Source: Roseovarius sp. A-2 (GTDB taxonomy: Bacteria > Pseudomonadota > Alphaproteobacteria > Rhodobacterales > Rhodobacteraceae). Taken from it: a stretch of 64,000 bases of DNA. The stretch lies in contig NZ_BDIY01000005.1 of the NCBI RefSeq assembly GCF_002072155.1, positions 1 to 64,000 of the forward strand, read 5' to 3'. Position numbers and translations under genes: made by a program. Below are positions 55,910 through 64,000 of the stretch, in pieces; the first letter of the stretch is position 1, and every line of letters begins with the position of its first letter. The notes beneath the pieces are model-generated. The model made no database searches and had not been told where the DNA came from. It saw only the letters and a list, made by a program, of their open reading frames with translations.

Positions 55910-56714
55910 CTAACTCTTGCAGTCGCGCACACAAGCGGCGCGACTGCACAAGATTGTGTGCAAAAGTGCAATGGGCCGTCCGCCCAGCCGGTAGCCCGGG
56001 GTCGAGGCCGAGATCGCCTGTTCTTCCTCGTTCATGTCCTCGCCGATCCCTTCTAACAGCGGCGTTGGCGGGCTCCGACAGGGCGATCCTCGTCTTGGAC
56101 CGCGCCTCGCGCAGTACCCGGCCCAGCCCCGCCACTGTGCCGCCGGTGCCATAGCCTGTGACCACGTAATCGAGCTTGTCGCCCTCGAAATCGCCGAGGA
56201 TTTCCTGCGCCGTGGTGGCGGCGTGAATGTCGGCATTGTCCTCGGTCTCGAACTGGTGGGCGAGGAACCAGCCATTCGCCTCGGCCAGTTCCTCGGCCTT
56301 TCTGTACATGCCAAAGCCTTTCTCGGCCTTGGGTGTCAGCACCACATTGGCCCCCAACATCCGCATCAGGCGGCGACGCTCGATGGAGAAGCTTTCCGCC
56401 ATCGTCACCACCAGCGGATAACCCTTCTGTGCACAGACCATGGCAAGGCCGACGCCGGTATTGCCGCTGGTCGCTTCGACCACCGTCTGCCCGGGCCTGA
56501 GCCGCCCGTCGCGCTCGGCGGCCTCGATGATGTTCACCGCCAGCCGGTCCTTGACCGAGGCCGCAGGGTTGAACGCCTCGGCCTTGACATAGATGGTCAC
56601 GTGATCGGGCCCGAGATTGTTGACGCGGATCACCGGCGTGTCGCCAATGGTGTCCAGAACGCTGTCAAAACGCCTGCCGCGCCCCTTGGTGCTGCGAATG
56701 CGATTGTCGGTCAT
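55910..56714 (-). pseudogene. cysK: Cysteine synthase A, disrupted by an internal deletion
   Basis: The N-terminal 218 residues are intact (PLP Lys K55 in ASVKDRLAV; substrate loop EATSGNTGVGLAMV; GTGGTVAGLGRVL). After SEPANA the frame becomes nonsense. The family's C-terminus TPLLEGIGEDMNEEEQ followed by AISASTPGYRLG is present in the adjacent frame directly beyond the junction (56061-56065). About 100 residues are missing, and the fusion is out of frame. A shared ACGCC at the joint suggests a microhomology deletion. A truncated product is still readable to 55905, but it lacks the C-terminal lobe. Confidence 0.85.
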
Positions 56715-56924
56715 GATGGGTCTCCCTTGCGGATGGCTGTAAACCTATGCAGTGCCGAAGCGGCGGGGAAGAGTTGTTCCGACTATGCCAAACGAAACGC
56801 ATGAGATCGGGAAAGCAGACCGAAAAGTGCCTTCTGTCCGGAACAAACGCAGCGGTGCTGCGAGGCGCGCCACATGCGGTGTCGGGCTGATTGAAGGGTG
56901 CCCGACAGGCTTGTGTCGTGCGAT

Positions 56925-57350
56925 TTAACTATGCGCAGTGCGGCGCAGGCGGATCACCACATCGACCGCGCTGATTTCGGCGCCTTCAGGGGCCGAGGGC
57001 AGGCGCGAAATTTCCAGCTCGTCGGCCGGGGCGTCGCTCAGGCGGTTTTCGTCTTCCCAGAAGAAATGCGGGTGGTCATGGGTGTTGGTGTCGAAATAGC
57101 TCTTGGAACCATCGACCGTCACTTCCTGAATGAGTCCGGCATCGCAGAAGGCGCGCAGCGTGTTGTAGACGGTGGCCAGCGACACGCTTGCGCCCTGCGT
57201 CTGCACATCGGCAAAGAGGCTCTCGGCGGTGACGTGGCGGTGCTGCCCGTCGCCCACCAGAAGACGCGCCAAGGCCACACGTTGCCGCGTGGGGCGCAGC
57301 CCGGCCCCGGAGAGCCAATCGGTCGCCACTATGGTCGCTTGCGTCGTCAT
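56925..57350 (-). CDS. irr: Iron response regulator Irr (Fur superfamily)
   Basis: 141 residues. LRPTRQRVALARLLVGDGQHRHVTAE and SVSLATVYNTLRAFCDAGLIQEV form the Fur-type winged helix (quoted in part); KSYFDTNTHDHPHFFWEDEN holds the His-rich site. The shorter C-terminus and the HDHPHFF motif favour alphaproteobacterial Irr over Fur or PerR. Irr represses haem and iron genes under low iron and is haem-responsive. It diverges from fabA. Confidence 0.85.
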   Translation of the reverse strand: MTTQATIVATDWLSGAGLRPTRQRVALARLLVGDGQHRHVTAESLFADVQTQGASVSLATVYNTLRAFCDAGLIQEVTVDGSKSYFDTNTHDHPHFFWEDENRLSDAPADELEISRLPSAPEGAEISAVDVVIRLRRTAHS

Positions 57351-57365
57351 GGATGCCTTTCCCTT

Positions 57366-57383
57366 CTATATGCTGCAATATAG
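57366..57383. promoter_or_regulatory. Inverted repeat in the irr-fabA intergenic region
   Basis: CTATAT-GCTGCA-ATATAG, perfect 6-bp arms, 16 bases upstream of the irr start. It could contain the irr -10 region and an autoregulatory site, but does not match the ICE consensus I know. Confidence 0.35.
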
Positions 57384-57532
57384 GGCGGCATGGCCCCCTA
57401 TTTCAAACAAAATTCCGGGTGCGAGAAACAAGGCCGCAGTGATGCGGCAGGCTTGCAAGGGGCTTTTGCCCGGTGTTAGAGGGTTCAAAGATGAATTCTT
57501 TTGCGAAGCCAGCAATGAAAGGGGCCGCCCGA

Positions 57533-58042
57533 ATGGTCGAGTATCCGAGCAGTTTCGATCGTGACGATCTGCTGAAATGCGCCCGCGGCGAGCTTTTCGG
57601 GCCGGGCAATGCGCAATTGCCTGAACCGCCAATGCTTATGATGGACCGGATCACCGAGGTGTCAGGTGATGGCGGGGCACATGGCAAGGGGCATATCGTG
57701 GCGGAATTCGATATCGACCCCGATCTGTGGTTCTTCAAATGCCATTTCCCGGGCAATCCGATCATGCCAGGTTGTCTGGGCCTCGACGGTCTGTGGCAGC
57801 TCACGGGGTTCAATCTCGGCTGGCGCGGCTGGCAGGGACGCGGCTATGCGCTGGGCGTCGGCGAGGTCAAGCTGACCGGCATGGTGCGCCCGGACAGAAA
57901 GATGCTGACCTATCACGTGGATTTCACAAAGGCGGTGCAGACCCGTCGTCTAACGATGGGGGTTGCCGATGGCCGGGTTGAGGCCGATGGTGAGGTCATC
58001 TATCAGGTCAGCGACATGAAAGTGGCCCTTTCGGAAAACTGA
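57533..58042 (+). CDS. fabA: 3-hydroxydecanoyl-ACP dehydratase/isomerase FabA
   Basis: 169 residues from ATG 57533. The catalytic H71 and D85 are in [20 protein letters not shown], the FabA signature. An ATG at 57491 with GAGGG upstream would add 14 residues; I prefer the shorter, family-length form. It introduces the cis double bond for unsaturated fatty acids. It leads fabA-fabB-fabI and diverges from irr. Confidence 0.94.
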   Translation: MVEYPSSFDRDDLLKCARGELFGPGNAQLPEPPMLMMDRITEVSGDGGAHGKGHIVAEFDIDPDLWFFKCHFPGNPIMPGCLGLDGLWQLTGFNLGWRGWQGRGYALGVGEVKLTGMVRPDRKMLTYHVDFTKAVQTRRLTMGVADGRVEADGEVIYQVSDMKVALSEN

Positions 58043-58068
58043 TCAGCGCTGCAACAAGGAGAGCGCCA

Positions 58069-59298
58069 ATGCGTCGTGTCGTCGTCACCGGTCTGGGGAT
58101 TGTATCCAGCATCGGCAACAACGCCGAGGAGGTCCTGACCTCTCTCAGGGAGGGGCGGTCGGGTGTGTCCGCCAATGAGGCGATGGCCGAGCACGGCTTT
58201 CGGAGCCGGATCGCGGGGGCGATCAAACTCGATGTCGCCGAGCATGTCGACAAGCGGACCCTGCGCTTCATGGGGCCGGGGGCGGCCTATGCGCATATCG
58301 CCATGGGCCAGGCGATTGCCGATAGCGGGCTGAAAGAGGCCGATATCATCAACCCGCGCACAGGGCTGGTGGCGGGATCGGGCGGGCCATCCACTTCGGC
58401 AATGCTTTCGGCGCATCAGACTGTTCTGGAGAAGGGCAGCCCGAAACGGATCGGGCCGTTCGCGGTTCCCAAGTGCATGTCCTCCACGATCTCGGCCAAC
58501 CTGTCCACCGCCTACCAAATCAAGGGGATCAACTATTCGATCACCTCGGCCTGTTCGACTAGCCTGCATTGCATCGGCAATGCGGCCGAGCAGATCATGA
58601 TGGGCAAGCAGGACGTGATGTTCGCCGGTGGCGGCGAGGAATTGGACTGGACGCTGTCGTGCCTTTTCGACGCCATGGGTGCAATGTCGTCCAAATACAA
58701 CGACACGCCCGAACGCGCGAGCCGCGCCTTTGACGCGGATCGCGACGGGTTCGTGATTTCCGGCGGCGGCGGGATCGTGGTGCTGGAAGATCTGGAGCAC
58801 GCCAAGGCACGCGGGGCCAAGATCTATGCCGAGGTGACCGGATATGGCGCCACCTCGGACGGGGCCGACATGGTGGCCCCCTCGGGCGAGGGCGGCGAGC
58901 GCGCGATGCGCGTGGCGCTGTCGACGCTGCCCGAAGAGCGCCGCGTCAGCTATATCAACGCGCATGGCACCTCGACCCCCGTAGGTGATGTCGGCGAGGT
59001 CGAGGCGGTGCGCCGCATCTTCGGCCAAGGCTCCACCCCGCCGATCAGCTCCACCAAGTCGATGACCGGCCATTCCCAGGGAGCCACCGGCGCGCAGGAG
59101 GCGATCTATTGCCTGCTGGCGCTGGAACACGATTTCATCATCCCCTCGATCAATGTCGAGACGCTCGACCCCGCGCTTGACCCTGCCGAGATCGCGACCG
59201 CCCGGGTCGACAATGCCGGGCTCGATACGGTGATGACCAATTCCTTCGGCTTCGGCGGCACCAATGGCTGCATGCTGCTGAGCAAGTATCACGGATGA
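58069..59298 (+). CDS. fabB: 3-oxoacyl-ACP synthase I FabB
   Basis: 409 residues. The triad is C162 ([10 protein letters not shown]), H299 ([11 protein letters not shown]) and H335 ([15 protein letters not shown]). Paired with FabA it elongates unsaturated intermediates. CAAGGAGAGCGCCA precedes the ATG. It starts 26 bases after fabA and ends 7 bases before fabI. Confidence 0.96.
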   Translation: MRRVVVTGLGIVSSIGNNAEEVLTSLREGRSGVSANEAMAEHGFRSRIAGAIKLDVAEHVDKRTLRFMGPGAAYAHIAMGQAIADSGLKEADIINPRTGLVAGSGGPSTSAMLSAHQTVLEKGSPKRIGPFAVPKCMSSTISANLSTAYQIKGINYSITSACSTSLHCIGNAAEQIMMGKQDVMFAGGGEELDWTLSCLFDAMGAMSSKYNDTPERASRAFDADRDGFVISGGGGIVVLEDLEHAKARGAKIYAEVTGYGATSDGADMVAPSGEGGERAMRVALSTLPEERRVSYINAHGTSTPVGDVGEVEAVRRIFGQGSTPPISSTKSMTGHSQGATGAQEAIYCLLALEHDFIIPSINVETLDPALDPAEIATARVDNAGLDTVMTNSFGFGGTNGCMLLSKYHG

Positions 59299-59305
59299 CA
59301 CGCAT

Positions 59306-60097
59306 ATGATGACTTCGATGCAGGGCAAGCGCGGCCTGATCATGGGGGTGGCCAATGACCGCTCCATCGCGTGGGGGATCGCCCGGGAAATGCACGCGGC
59401 GGGGGCGGAACTGGCGTTTTCCTATCAGGGCGAGAATTTCGCCAAGCGCGTGGCCCCCTTGGCCGAAAGCGTCGGCTCGGACATCCTGCTGGATGTGGAT
59501 GTGACCGATGATGCCTCGCTTGACGCCGCATTTGCGGCGCTGGCCGAACGCTGGCCGACAATCGATTTCGTGGTGCACGCTATCGCCTATTCGGACAAGT
59601 CGGAACTGACCGGGCGGTTTCTCAATACCAGTCGGCAGAATTTCAAGCATTCGCTGGAAATTTCGACCTATTCCTTCATCGAGGTGGCGCGCCGGGCGCA
59701 TCCGCTGATGCGCGACAAGGGCGGCTGCCTGCTGACGCTGACCTACCAGGGGTCGAATAAGGTGGTGCCGAGTTACAACGTCATGGGCGTGGCCAAGGCG
59801 GCGCTGGAGGCGGCGACGCGCTATCTGGCCAATGATCTGGGCCCAGAGGGCATCCGCGTCAATGCGATCAGCCCCGGCCCGATGAAAACACTGGCAGGCG
59901 CAGCCATCGGCGGCGCGCGCAAGACCTTCAAACATACCGAAATGAACGCGCCGATGCGCGCCAATGCCACGCTCGAGGCAATCGGCGGCACGGCAGTCTA
60001 CCTCGCATCGGATGCGGGCGCCTGCACCAGCGGCGAGATCATCCATGTGGATGGCGGCTATCACGTGCTGGGCATGCCGCAGGGCGAGAATATCTGA
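59306..60097 (+). CDS. fabI: Enoyl-ACP reductase (NADH) FabI
   Basis: 263 residues. The cofactor loop GVANDRSIAWGIA (14-26), HAIAYSDKSELTG, and the catalytic Y157-x6-K164 (SYNVMGVAK) are those of FabI rather than FabL/FabV. It reduces trans-2-enoyl-ACP and closes the fab operon. The start codon may be 59306 or the second in-frame ATG at 59309; no strong ribosome site discriminates. Confidence 0.93.
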   Translation: MMTSMQGKRGLIMGVANDRSIAWGIAREMHAAGAELAFSYQGENFAKRVAPLAESVGSDILLDVDVTDDASLDAAFAALAERWPTIDFVVHAIAYSDKSELTGRFLNTSRQNFKHSLEISTYSFIEVARRAHPLMRDKGGCLLTLTYQGSNKVVPSYNVMGVAKAALEAATRYLANDLGPEGIRVNAISPGPMKTLAGAAIGGARKTFKHTEMNAPMRANATLEAIGGTAVYLASDAGACTSGEIIHVDGGYHVLGMPQGENI

Positions 60098-60146
60098 GCC
60101 ACGGTTGCCGCCCCCGAACTTGTCGGGAGCGGCGCTGCCTGCAGCG

Positions 60147-60320
60147 TCACAGAATGAAATCGTTCGGGTCGAGCTGTGCAATCGTGAAGTTGCACAAGAT
60201 CAGGTCATGCGTGCCGAAGTCGAGCACGACAGAGTTGCCTGAAACCCGCGCGGCACCGAGACCGTCGTCGAAATCATTGACGCCGCTCAGCCCGGACAGG
60301 TCGATCTGACGGTTGCTTAG
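60147..60320 (-). pseudogene. C-terminal remnant of an RTX/hemolysin-type calcium-binding protein
   Basis: In the 315-base gap after fabI a minus-strand frame reads LSNRQIDLSGLSGVNDFDD, then SVVLDFGTHDLILCNFT, IAQLDPNDFIL and stops at TGA (60149-60147). This is the typical C-terminal end of secreted RTX proteins in this group. The frame has no start codon and is closed by a stop at 60374, and no GGxGxDxUx repeats are present, so it is a decayed or truncated remnant. The rest of 60098-60412 shows nothing else. Confidence 0.65.
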
Positions 60321-60412
60321 CCCCGCGTGGTGATCCCGACGGGGCTTGTGGTAAATCCGGGCTCTGCGGTGTTATTCCCATTCACCCTCAGTTTTCCTTA
60401 CGTGGCCGGGGC

Positions 60413-60787
60413 ATGCGCATGACGCTCTTGACGCCGCAGTTCCGCCTCAATTTGACCAAGCTTGCCGATCATGCTGTAGGCATGGAACAGCAGGGCAAAT
60501 CTCCGGCAGGACGTCAGATGCGCGTTGAGCAGCGCGCCCGACGCGCGCGGGGCATGGCTTGGCCGGTGCGGATCGGCCTGCTGGGCTGTCTCGGGACGGC
60601 GATCTGGCAGGAGCCGACGCTTGCACCGGACCTTCATGACGGTATGAAGAGCGCGGTCGCGTCGATTGAAGCCCGGCTTGAGGAAAACGAACAGGTTGCG
60701 GCGTTCTTCAAGTCCTGGACCGGCGAACGGCTGGCGCAGGACGCGCCTAATCTTTCGGCGTCTCTGACCGATGCCCTGAGTAACTGA
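60413..60787 (+). CDS. Small membrane protein of unknown function
   Basis: 124 residues. Basic N-terminal half (RRARRARGM type), one short membrane helix (VRIGLLGCLGTAIW) and a mainly helical C-terminus (SAVASIEARLEENEQVAAFFKSW). No family recognised. GGCCGGGGC precedes the ATG. It lies between the RTX remnant and the DmdA-like gene. Confidence 0.55.
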   Translation: MRMTLLTPQFRLNLTKLADHAVGMEQQGKSPAGRQMRVEQRARRARGMAWPVRIGLLGCLGTAIWQEPTLAPDLHDGMKSAVASIEARLEENEQVAAFFKSWTGERLAQDAPNLSASLTDALSN

Positions 60788-60796
60788 CCCATGACA

Positions 60797-60840
60797 GGGA
60801 ATGTGCTGCGGGCGTATTGACCGCAGCGTGGCGCATTCCC
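60797..60840. promoter_or_regulatory. Imperfect hairpin before the DmdA-like gene
   Basis: GGGAATG (60797-60803) plus GCTGCGG (60805-60811) pair with CCGCAGC (60821-60827) and CATTCCC (60834-60840) around GCGTATTGA, with a bulge on the right side. It ends 11 bases before the start codon, so it could affect translation or end the upstream transcript. Confidence 0.4.
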
Positions 60841-60851
60841 ACTTCAGCAGT

Positions 60852-62150
60852 ATGACTTACCAGAACCGCACCCACCCGAATGTGCCCGGCGTGGATCAAT
60901 CGGATCGCACCGTGCCCGCCAATCTGCGCCAATCCGGCCCCACCCCCGTGCAGATGCTGATCTCGACCAGGGTCCGAAAATCCCCCTTCTGGCATCTGTC
61001 GATCGAGGCCGGGGCGTGGCGCGCGACGATCTACAACCGGATGTATCACCCGCGCGGCTATGCCCGCCCCGAAGATGGCGGCGCAATGGCCGAATACCGC
61101 GCGCTGGTCAACGGCGTGACCCTGTGGAATGTCGCCGTCGAGCGCCAGATCCGCGTGAAGGGCCCCGATGCCGAGGCGTTCGTCAACACCGTGATCACCC
61201 GCGACGCCACGCGGATCAGGCCGATGCATGGCAAATATTGCATCCTGTGCAATGAGCGGGGCGGTATCCTGAACGATCCGGTGCTGCTGCGCCTGGCCGA
61301 GGACGAGTTCTGGTTCTCGATCTCGGACAGTGACCTGATGCTCTGGTTGCAGGGGGTGAACACGCCGCGCCGCTGGGATGTGGATATCCGCGAATTGGAC
61401 GTCGCCCCGCTTCAGGTGCAGGGGCCGCTCTCGGAAGATCTGATGGCGGACCTGATCGGCGAGGCGCTGCGCGACATCCCCTATTACGGCTTGATGGAGG
61501 CGCAGATTGACGGCTGCCCGGTGGTGATCAGCCAGACCGGATTCAGCGGCGAGAAGGGCTATGAGATTTACGTGCGCAATGCCTCGGAGACGGCTGAGCG
61601 CGTCTGGTATGCGCTGCGCGGTTTGGGGGCGCGGTACGGGCTGCGGGTAATCGCGCCGGGCCATCACCGCCGGATCGCCGCTGGTATCCTGTCTTGGGGG
61701 CAGGACATGGATGCCGAAACTTCGCCGTTTCAGGTCAATCTCGCCTATCAGGTGCCGCGCGACAAATCCGCCGACTACATCGGCAAGGCGGCACTGGAGG
61801 CGCAGCGCGACGAGATCGAGGCGGGGCGCTATCCGTTCGCGCTCAAGCTGGTCGGGCTGAAGATGGGCGGTTTGCCGATCACCGACTACGCGCCGGATTT
61901 CTGGCTTGTCGGTGATGCAAAGGGCGCGCGCTGTGGCTATGTCACCTCGCCGTGGTTTTCACCGGAACTGGAGCAGAATATCGCGCTGGCCCATGTGCCG
62001 TGGGATAAGTCCGCCATTGGCACGCGGTTGCAGGTCGAATTGCCGGAGATGTATCAGGAAACCTCGGGGCAGTCGGTTGCGGCGGTGGTGTCGGAGGTGC
62101 CGTTCGTGGCGTCAGAGCATCCGAGTGCGCGGGAGCGGGGGCGTGGGTAG
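60852..62150 (+). CDS. Aminomethyltransferase-fold protein, DmdA-like demethylase
   Basis: 432 residues. From about 75 the chain follows DmdA: YRALVNGVTLWNVAVERQIRVKG, RGGILNDPVLLRLAEDEFWFSISDSDLMLW (both in part), QTGFSGEKGYEIYVRN. GcvT-fold enzymes of this type move methyl groups to tetrahydrofolate. Canonical DMSP demethylase is shorter (about 360-370) and begins differently, so this is probably a related clade with another methylated substrate. The ATG lacks a good ribosome site and lies 11 bases after a hairpin. Confidence 0.75.
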   Translation: MTYQNRTHPNVPGVDQSDRTVPANLRQSGPTPVQMLISTRVRKSPFWHLSIEAGAWRATIYNRMYHPRGYARPEDGGAMAEYRALVNGVTLWNVAVERQIRVKGPDAEAFVNTVITRDATRIRPMHGKYCILCNERGGILNDPVLLRLAEDEFWFSISDSDLMLWLQGVNTPRRWDVDIRELDVAPLQVQGPLSEDLMADLIGEALRDIPYYGLMEAQIDGCPVVISQTGFSGEKGYEIYVRNASETAERVWYALRGLGARYGLRVIAPGHHRRIAAGILSWGQDMDAETSPFQVNLAYQVPRDKSADYIGKAALEAQRDEIEAGRYPFALKLVGLKMGGLPITDYAPDFWLVGDAKGARCGYVTSPWFSPELEQNIALAHVPWDKSAIGTRLQVELPEMYQETSGQSVAAVVSEVPFVASEHPSARERGRG

Positions 62151-62294
62151 GGGACATCAAATAGTGTTTGGACGTTGTTAGTGGTCTGGAGTTGCCGTCG
62201 ACGGTTTCAGAAATGAGCCGCGCGGTGCCCGACCGCCGGGTGGGCGCAGCAAACTCGGCGGATCGCACTTTATGCCAGCCAAACACTCCCGCGT

Positions 62295-62371
62295 TATCAA
62301 TGGCTTGATACGTTGCAAAGGCGCCCGCCCGAGGGGGCGGTCGGGCGCTGCGCGGCGGTGCCTGAGGCACC
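62295..62371. repeat. Cluster of small palindromes between convergent genes
   Basis: The 273-base gap 62151-62423 holds TATCAA-TGGC-TTGATA (62295-62310), GCGCCCG ... CGGGCGC (62321-62348) and GGTGCC-TGA-GGCACC (62357-62371). I see no gene there. The hairpins may terminate one or both convergent transcripts, though no U-tract is present. Confidence 0.5.
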
Positions 62372-62423
62372 TTGATTCCGCGCATTGGGGCTGAACTTCA
62401 ACGGCAGCAATAGGCCACCCGCG

Positions 62424-63299
62424 TCAGAACCACTGTCCCGGTTCCATCAGTCCCAGGTCGAGCAACTGCCGCGAGTGCCATTCGAAGGGGATCGAATTGT
62501 GCCAGGTGAACCCCTCGATATCGAAGGTCGACCCCGGGTTGCGCTTGAGCGCCTTGGCGGTGCGGAATGACACGATGGCGGCCGTCAGGTTATTGTGCCA
62601 CGGGCAGGCATAGGTGTTGTATTCCTCGTCCGAGAACGTGTGATCGTCGCGCAGGTGCAAGCCCTCTTTGGCGCGGAACAGCGCGATACGGTCGATCTTG
62701 CGTCGGGCGGCGGGGATGTGTTCCTCATAGCGCCAGCGCAGCCCGCCAAAGAAATCGAGCTGCCGTTCGCGTGGGTGGTTGTGATTGGCCGGATCGTTGC
62801 GGGCCAGCGCGTAATAGCCGGATTTGTCCATATGCGCCTCTTCCAGCGAGACGGCGGTGGGATGGCGGGTGAGATCACCGGCATAGAGGTCGATCACATA
62901 GGTCAGCATCGCGTCGCGCCGTTCCTCGGTGTGGAAGGCCAGCAACTCGCCCACGGTGCGCGTCTCGCAGAATGGGTAAAACAGGTATTCGGCATTGTAG
63001 CAGTAATACATCCACAGCCCCGGTGCGGCCTTGATCACCTTGTCCACCGCCTCGGTCAGGCTATCGCCTGAGGGCAGATCATAGGCGATGCGATGGATGA
63101 GCGGGTTTTCGGTGACATCGGGCGCGAGGGCAAAGCTGTCGGGGGCGAGGAACAGCACCGATTTGAACCCCGAATCGATATGGTGGCGCAGGGTGGAATC
63201 AAGCTCTACCTCGTCCTCGGCAAAGACCATCGCGACCGGCCCCTTGGCGAGGGCGGTGCCGGGGGCGGCGAGAAACTCGGTCAGGGTCGGGGCGGTCAT
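62424..63299 (-). CDS. Conserved-type protein of unknown function, possibly glycosyltransferase-like
   Basis: 291 residues from ATG 63299 (MTAPTLTEFLAAPG). No signal peptide. An alternating Rossmann-like N-terminus (GPVAMVFAEDEVELDSTLRHHIDSGFKSVLFL in part) is followed by MYYCYNAEYLFYPFCETRT, LLAFHTEERRDAMLTYVIDLY and an aromatic C-terminus (FTWHNSIPFEWHSRQLLDLG). The first half is compatible with family-2-like glycosyltransferases, but I do not see a clear DxD. It diverges from miaB across 113 bases. Confidence 0.65.
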   Translation of the reverse strand: MTAPTLTEFLAAPGTALAKGPVAMVFAEDEVELDSTLRHHIDSGFKSVLFLAPDSFALAPDVTENPLIHRIAYDLPSGDSLTEAVDKVIKAAPGLWMYYCYNAEYLFYPFCETRTVGELLAFHTEERRDAMLTYVIDLYAGDLTRHPTAVSLEEAHMDKSGYYALARNDPANHNHPRERQLDFFGGLRWRYEEHIPAARRKIDRIALFRAKEGLHLRDDHTFSDEEYNTYACPWHNNLTAAIVSFRTAKALKRNPGSTFDIEGFTWHNSIPFEWHSRQLLDLGLMEPGQWF

Positions 63300-63412
63300 G
63301 GGCTGCTCTGTCCTATTGTTGGCGGCAGAGTCCGTCAAACGCGCGGGCATTGCAAGTGCCCCCTGTGGTGATGTAGTCACCCGGCTTAAACTCTCAGGCG
63401 GAGGCCCGGCGC

Positions 63413-64000
63413 ATGGCGGATGTGAAAAAGCTCTATATCAAGACCTATGGCTGTCAGATGAACGTCTATGACAGCGAGCGCATGGCCGAGGCCATGGGCG
63501 GGGCGGGCTATGTCACAACCGAGAATGCGGCCGAGGCCGACATGATCCTGCTCAACACCTGTCATATCCGCGAGAAGGCCGCCGAGAAGGTCTATTCCGA
63601 ACTGGGCCGTTTCCGCGCGCTGAAGGACGAAAAGCCCGATCTCAAGATCGGCGTGGCGGGCTGCGTGGCGCAGGCCGAGGGGCAGGAGATCATGCGTCGT
63701 CAGCCGCTGGTCGATCTGGTGGTCGGCCCGCAGAGCTATCACCGCCTGCCGCAGATGGAGGCGCGGGTGCGCGAGGGCGGCAAGGCCCTCGACACCGATT
63801 TTCCACTGGATGACAAGTTCGACACGCTGCGACACCGGCCCAAGGCGAAACGCGGGCCGACCGCGTTTCTGACCGTGCAGGAGGGCTGCGACAAGTTCTG
63901 CGCCTTCTGCGTGGTGCCCTATACGCGCGGGGCCGAGGTGAGCCGACCGGCCGCACGCGTGCTGGAAGAGGCGCGCGATCTGGTCGAGAGGGGCGTGCGC
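63413..64000 (+). CDS. miaB: tRNA-2-methylthio-N6-dimethylallyladenosine synthase MiaB, N-terminal part
   Basis: 196 codons are present before the window ends. ATG 63413 begins [20 protein letters not shown]. The UPF0004 cysteines are C14, C50 (NTCHIREKA) and C84 ([10 protein letters not shown]); the radical-SAM cluster is C159/C163/C166 ([10 protein letters not shown]), followed by [13 protein letters not shown]. The IKTYGCQMN opening and NTCHIREKA separate MiaB from RimO. It methylthiolates i6A37 in tRNA. Confidence 0.96.
   Translation, partial: MADVKKLYIKTYGCQMNVYDSERMAEAMGGAGYVTTENAAEADMILLNTCHIREKAAEKVYSELGRFRALKDEKPDLKIGVAGCVAQAEGQEIMRRQPLVDLVVGPQSYHRLPQMEARVREGGKALDTDFPLDDKFDTLRHRPKAKRGPTAFLTVQEGCDKFCAFCVVPYTRGAEVSRPAARVLEEARDLVERGVR

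Noticed and set aside
56715..56924. Gene in the gap between the broken cysK and irr
   Set aside because: No frame with start, length and plausible composition; nothing recognised on either strand.
58003..59367. 454-codon open frame antisense to fabB
   Set aside because: Low-complexity His/Arg/Gly translation opposite a complete FabB with all catalytic residues.
62295..62310. Possible recombination or attachment core (TATCAA-TGGC-TTGATA)
   Set aside because: No integrase, tRNA end or duplicated copy found within the window.

Overview
The window looks like a chromosomal segment of a Rhodobacterales (Roseobacter-group) alphaproteobacterium. The grounds are high GC, several TRAP transporters, an Irr-type regulator beside fabA/fabB/fabI, a MoxR-DUF58-DUF4159 operon, a DmdA-like demethylase and sigma-32-type heat-shock promoters. 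I found no rRNA, tRNA, CRISPR array, prophage or intact insertion sequence. The first CDS and the last one (miaB) are cut by the window edges.

Layout. 0-3.6 kb: tail of an MBL-fold hydrolase, a two-domain regulator (HTH plus periplasmic-binding-like domain) converging on a tupBCA tungstate importer. 3.6-13.2 kb: a methyltransferase, then a CoA-thioester catabolic set (CaiB-type CoA-transferase diverging from an acyl-CoA dehydrogenase and a hydratase), followed by a TRAP importer, a MarR-like regulator and two further carriers. Two copies of an unusual four-palindrome array lie in inverted orientation at 1.1 kb and 7.6 kb. 13.2-22.1 kb: fghA, sthA, a YaiI-family gene, an arylformamidase-like hydrolase, gabD, a four-domain envelope protein (YbaY-like, MliC, COG3650-like, META), hsp20 with a heat-shock promoter, and two tandem trypsin-like proteases.

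22.2-27.8 kb: glcDEF (glycolate oxidase) with a long inverted repeat in its promoter, diverging from a HemJ-like and a DUF599 membrane protein. 28.0-35.4 kb: the MoxR/DUF58/DUF4159/large-membrane-protein operon, every junction overlapped or one base apart, diverging from a DUF1285 gene. 35.4-39.3 kb: pyrF, a small unknown gene, and clpB with a near-perfect sigma-32 promoter and a strong terminator. 39.3-45.2 kb: a GMC oxidoreductase diverging from a second TRAP system (Tat-exported binding protein) with an IclR regulator.

45.2-54.9 kb: a DCC-family protein, rimO, an AsmA-family protein, a methyltransferase overlapping tail-to-tail with a geranylgeranyl-reductase-like flavoprotein, an Lrp/AsnC regulator divergent from leucine dehydrogenase with a striking inverted repeat between them, a secreted protein with an internal duplication, and a NYN-domain protein. 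55-60.4 kb: a YghU-type GST, a cysteine synthase broken by an internal deletion, irr divergent from fabA-fabB-fabI, and a decayed RTX C-terminus. 60.4-64 kb: a small membrane protein, a DmdA-like demethylase, an unassigned conserved protein and the start of miaB.

The physiology implied is that of a marine heterotroph that imports organic acids by TRAP carriers, activates them as CoA thioesters, oxidises glycolate and formaldehyde, and ties fatty-acid unsaturation to a locus next to an iron/haem regulator. The least explained structures are the dispersed palindrome tetrads, a recurring GAGTATTTT element, the four-domain envelope protein and the duplicated-domain secreted protein.
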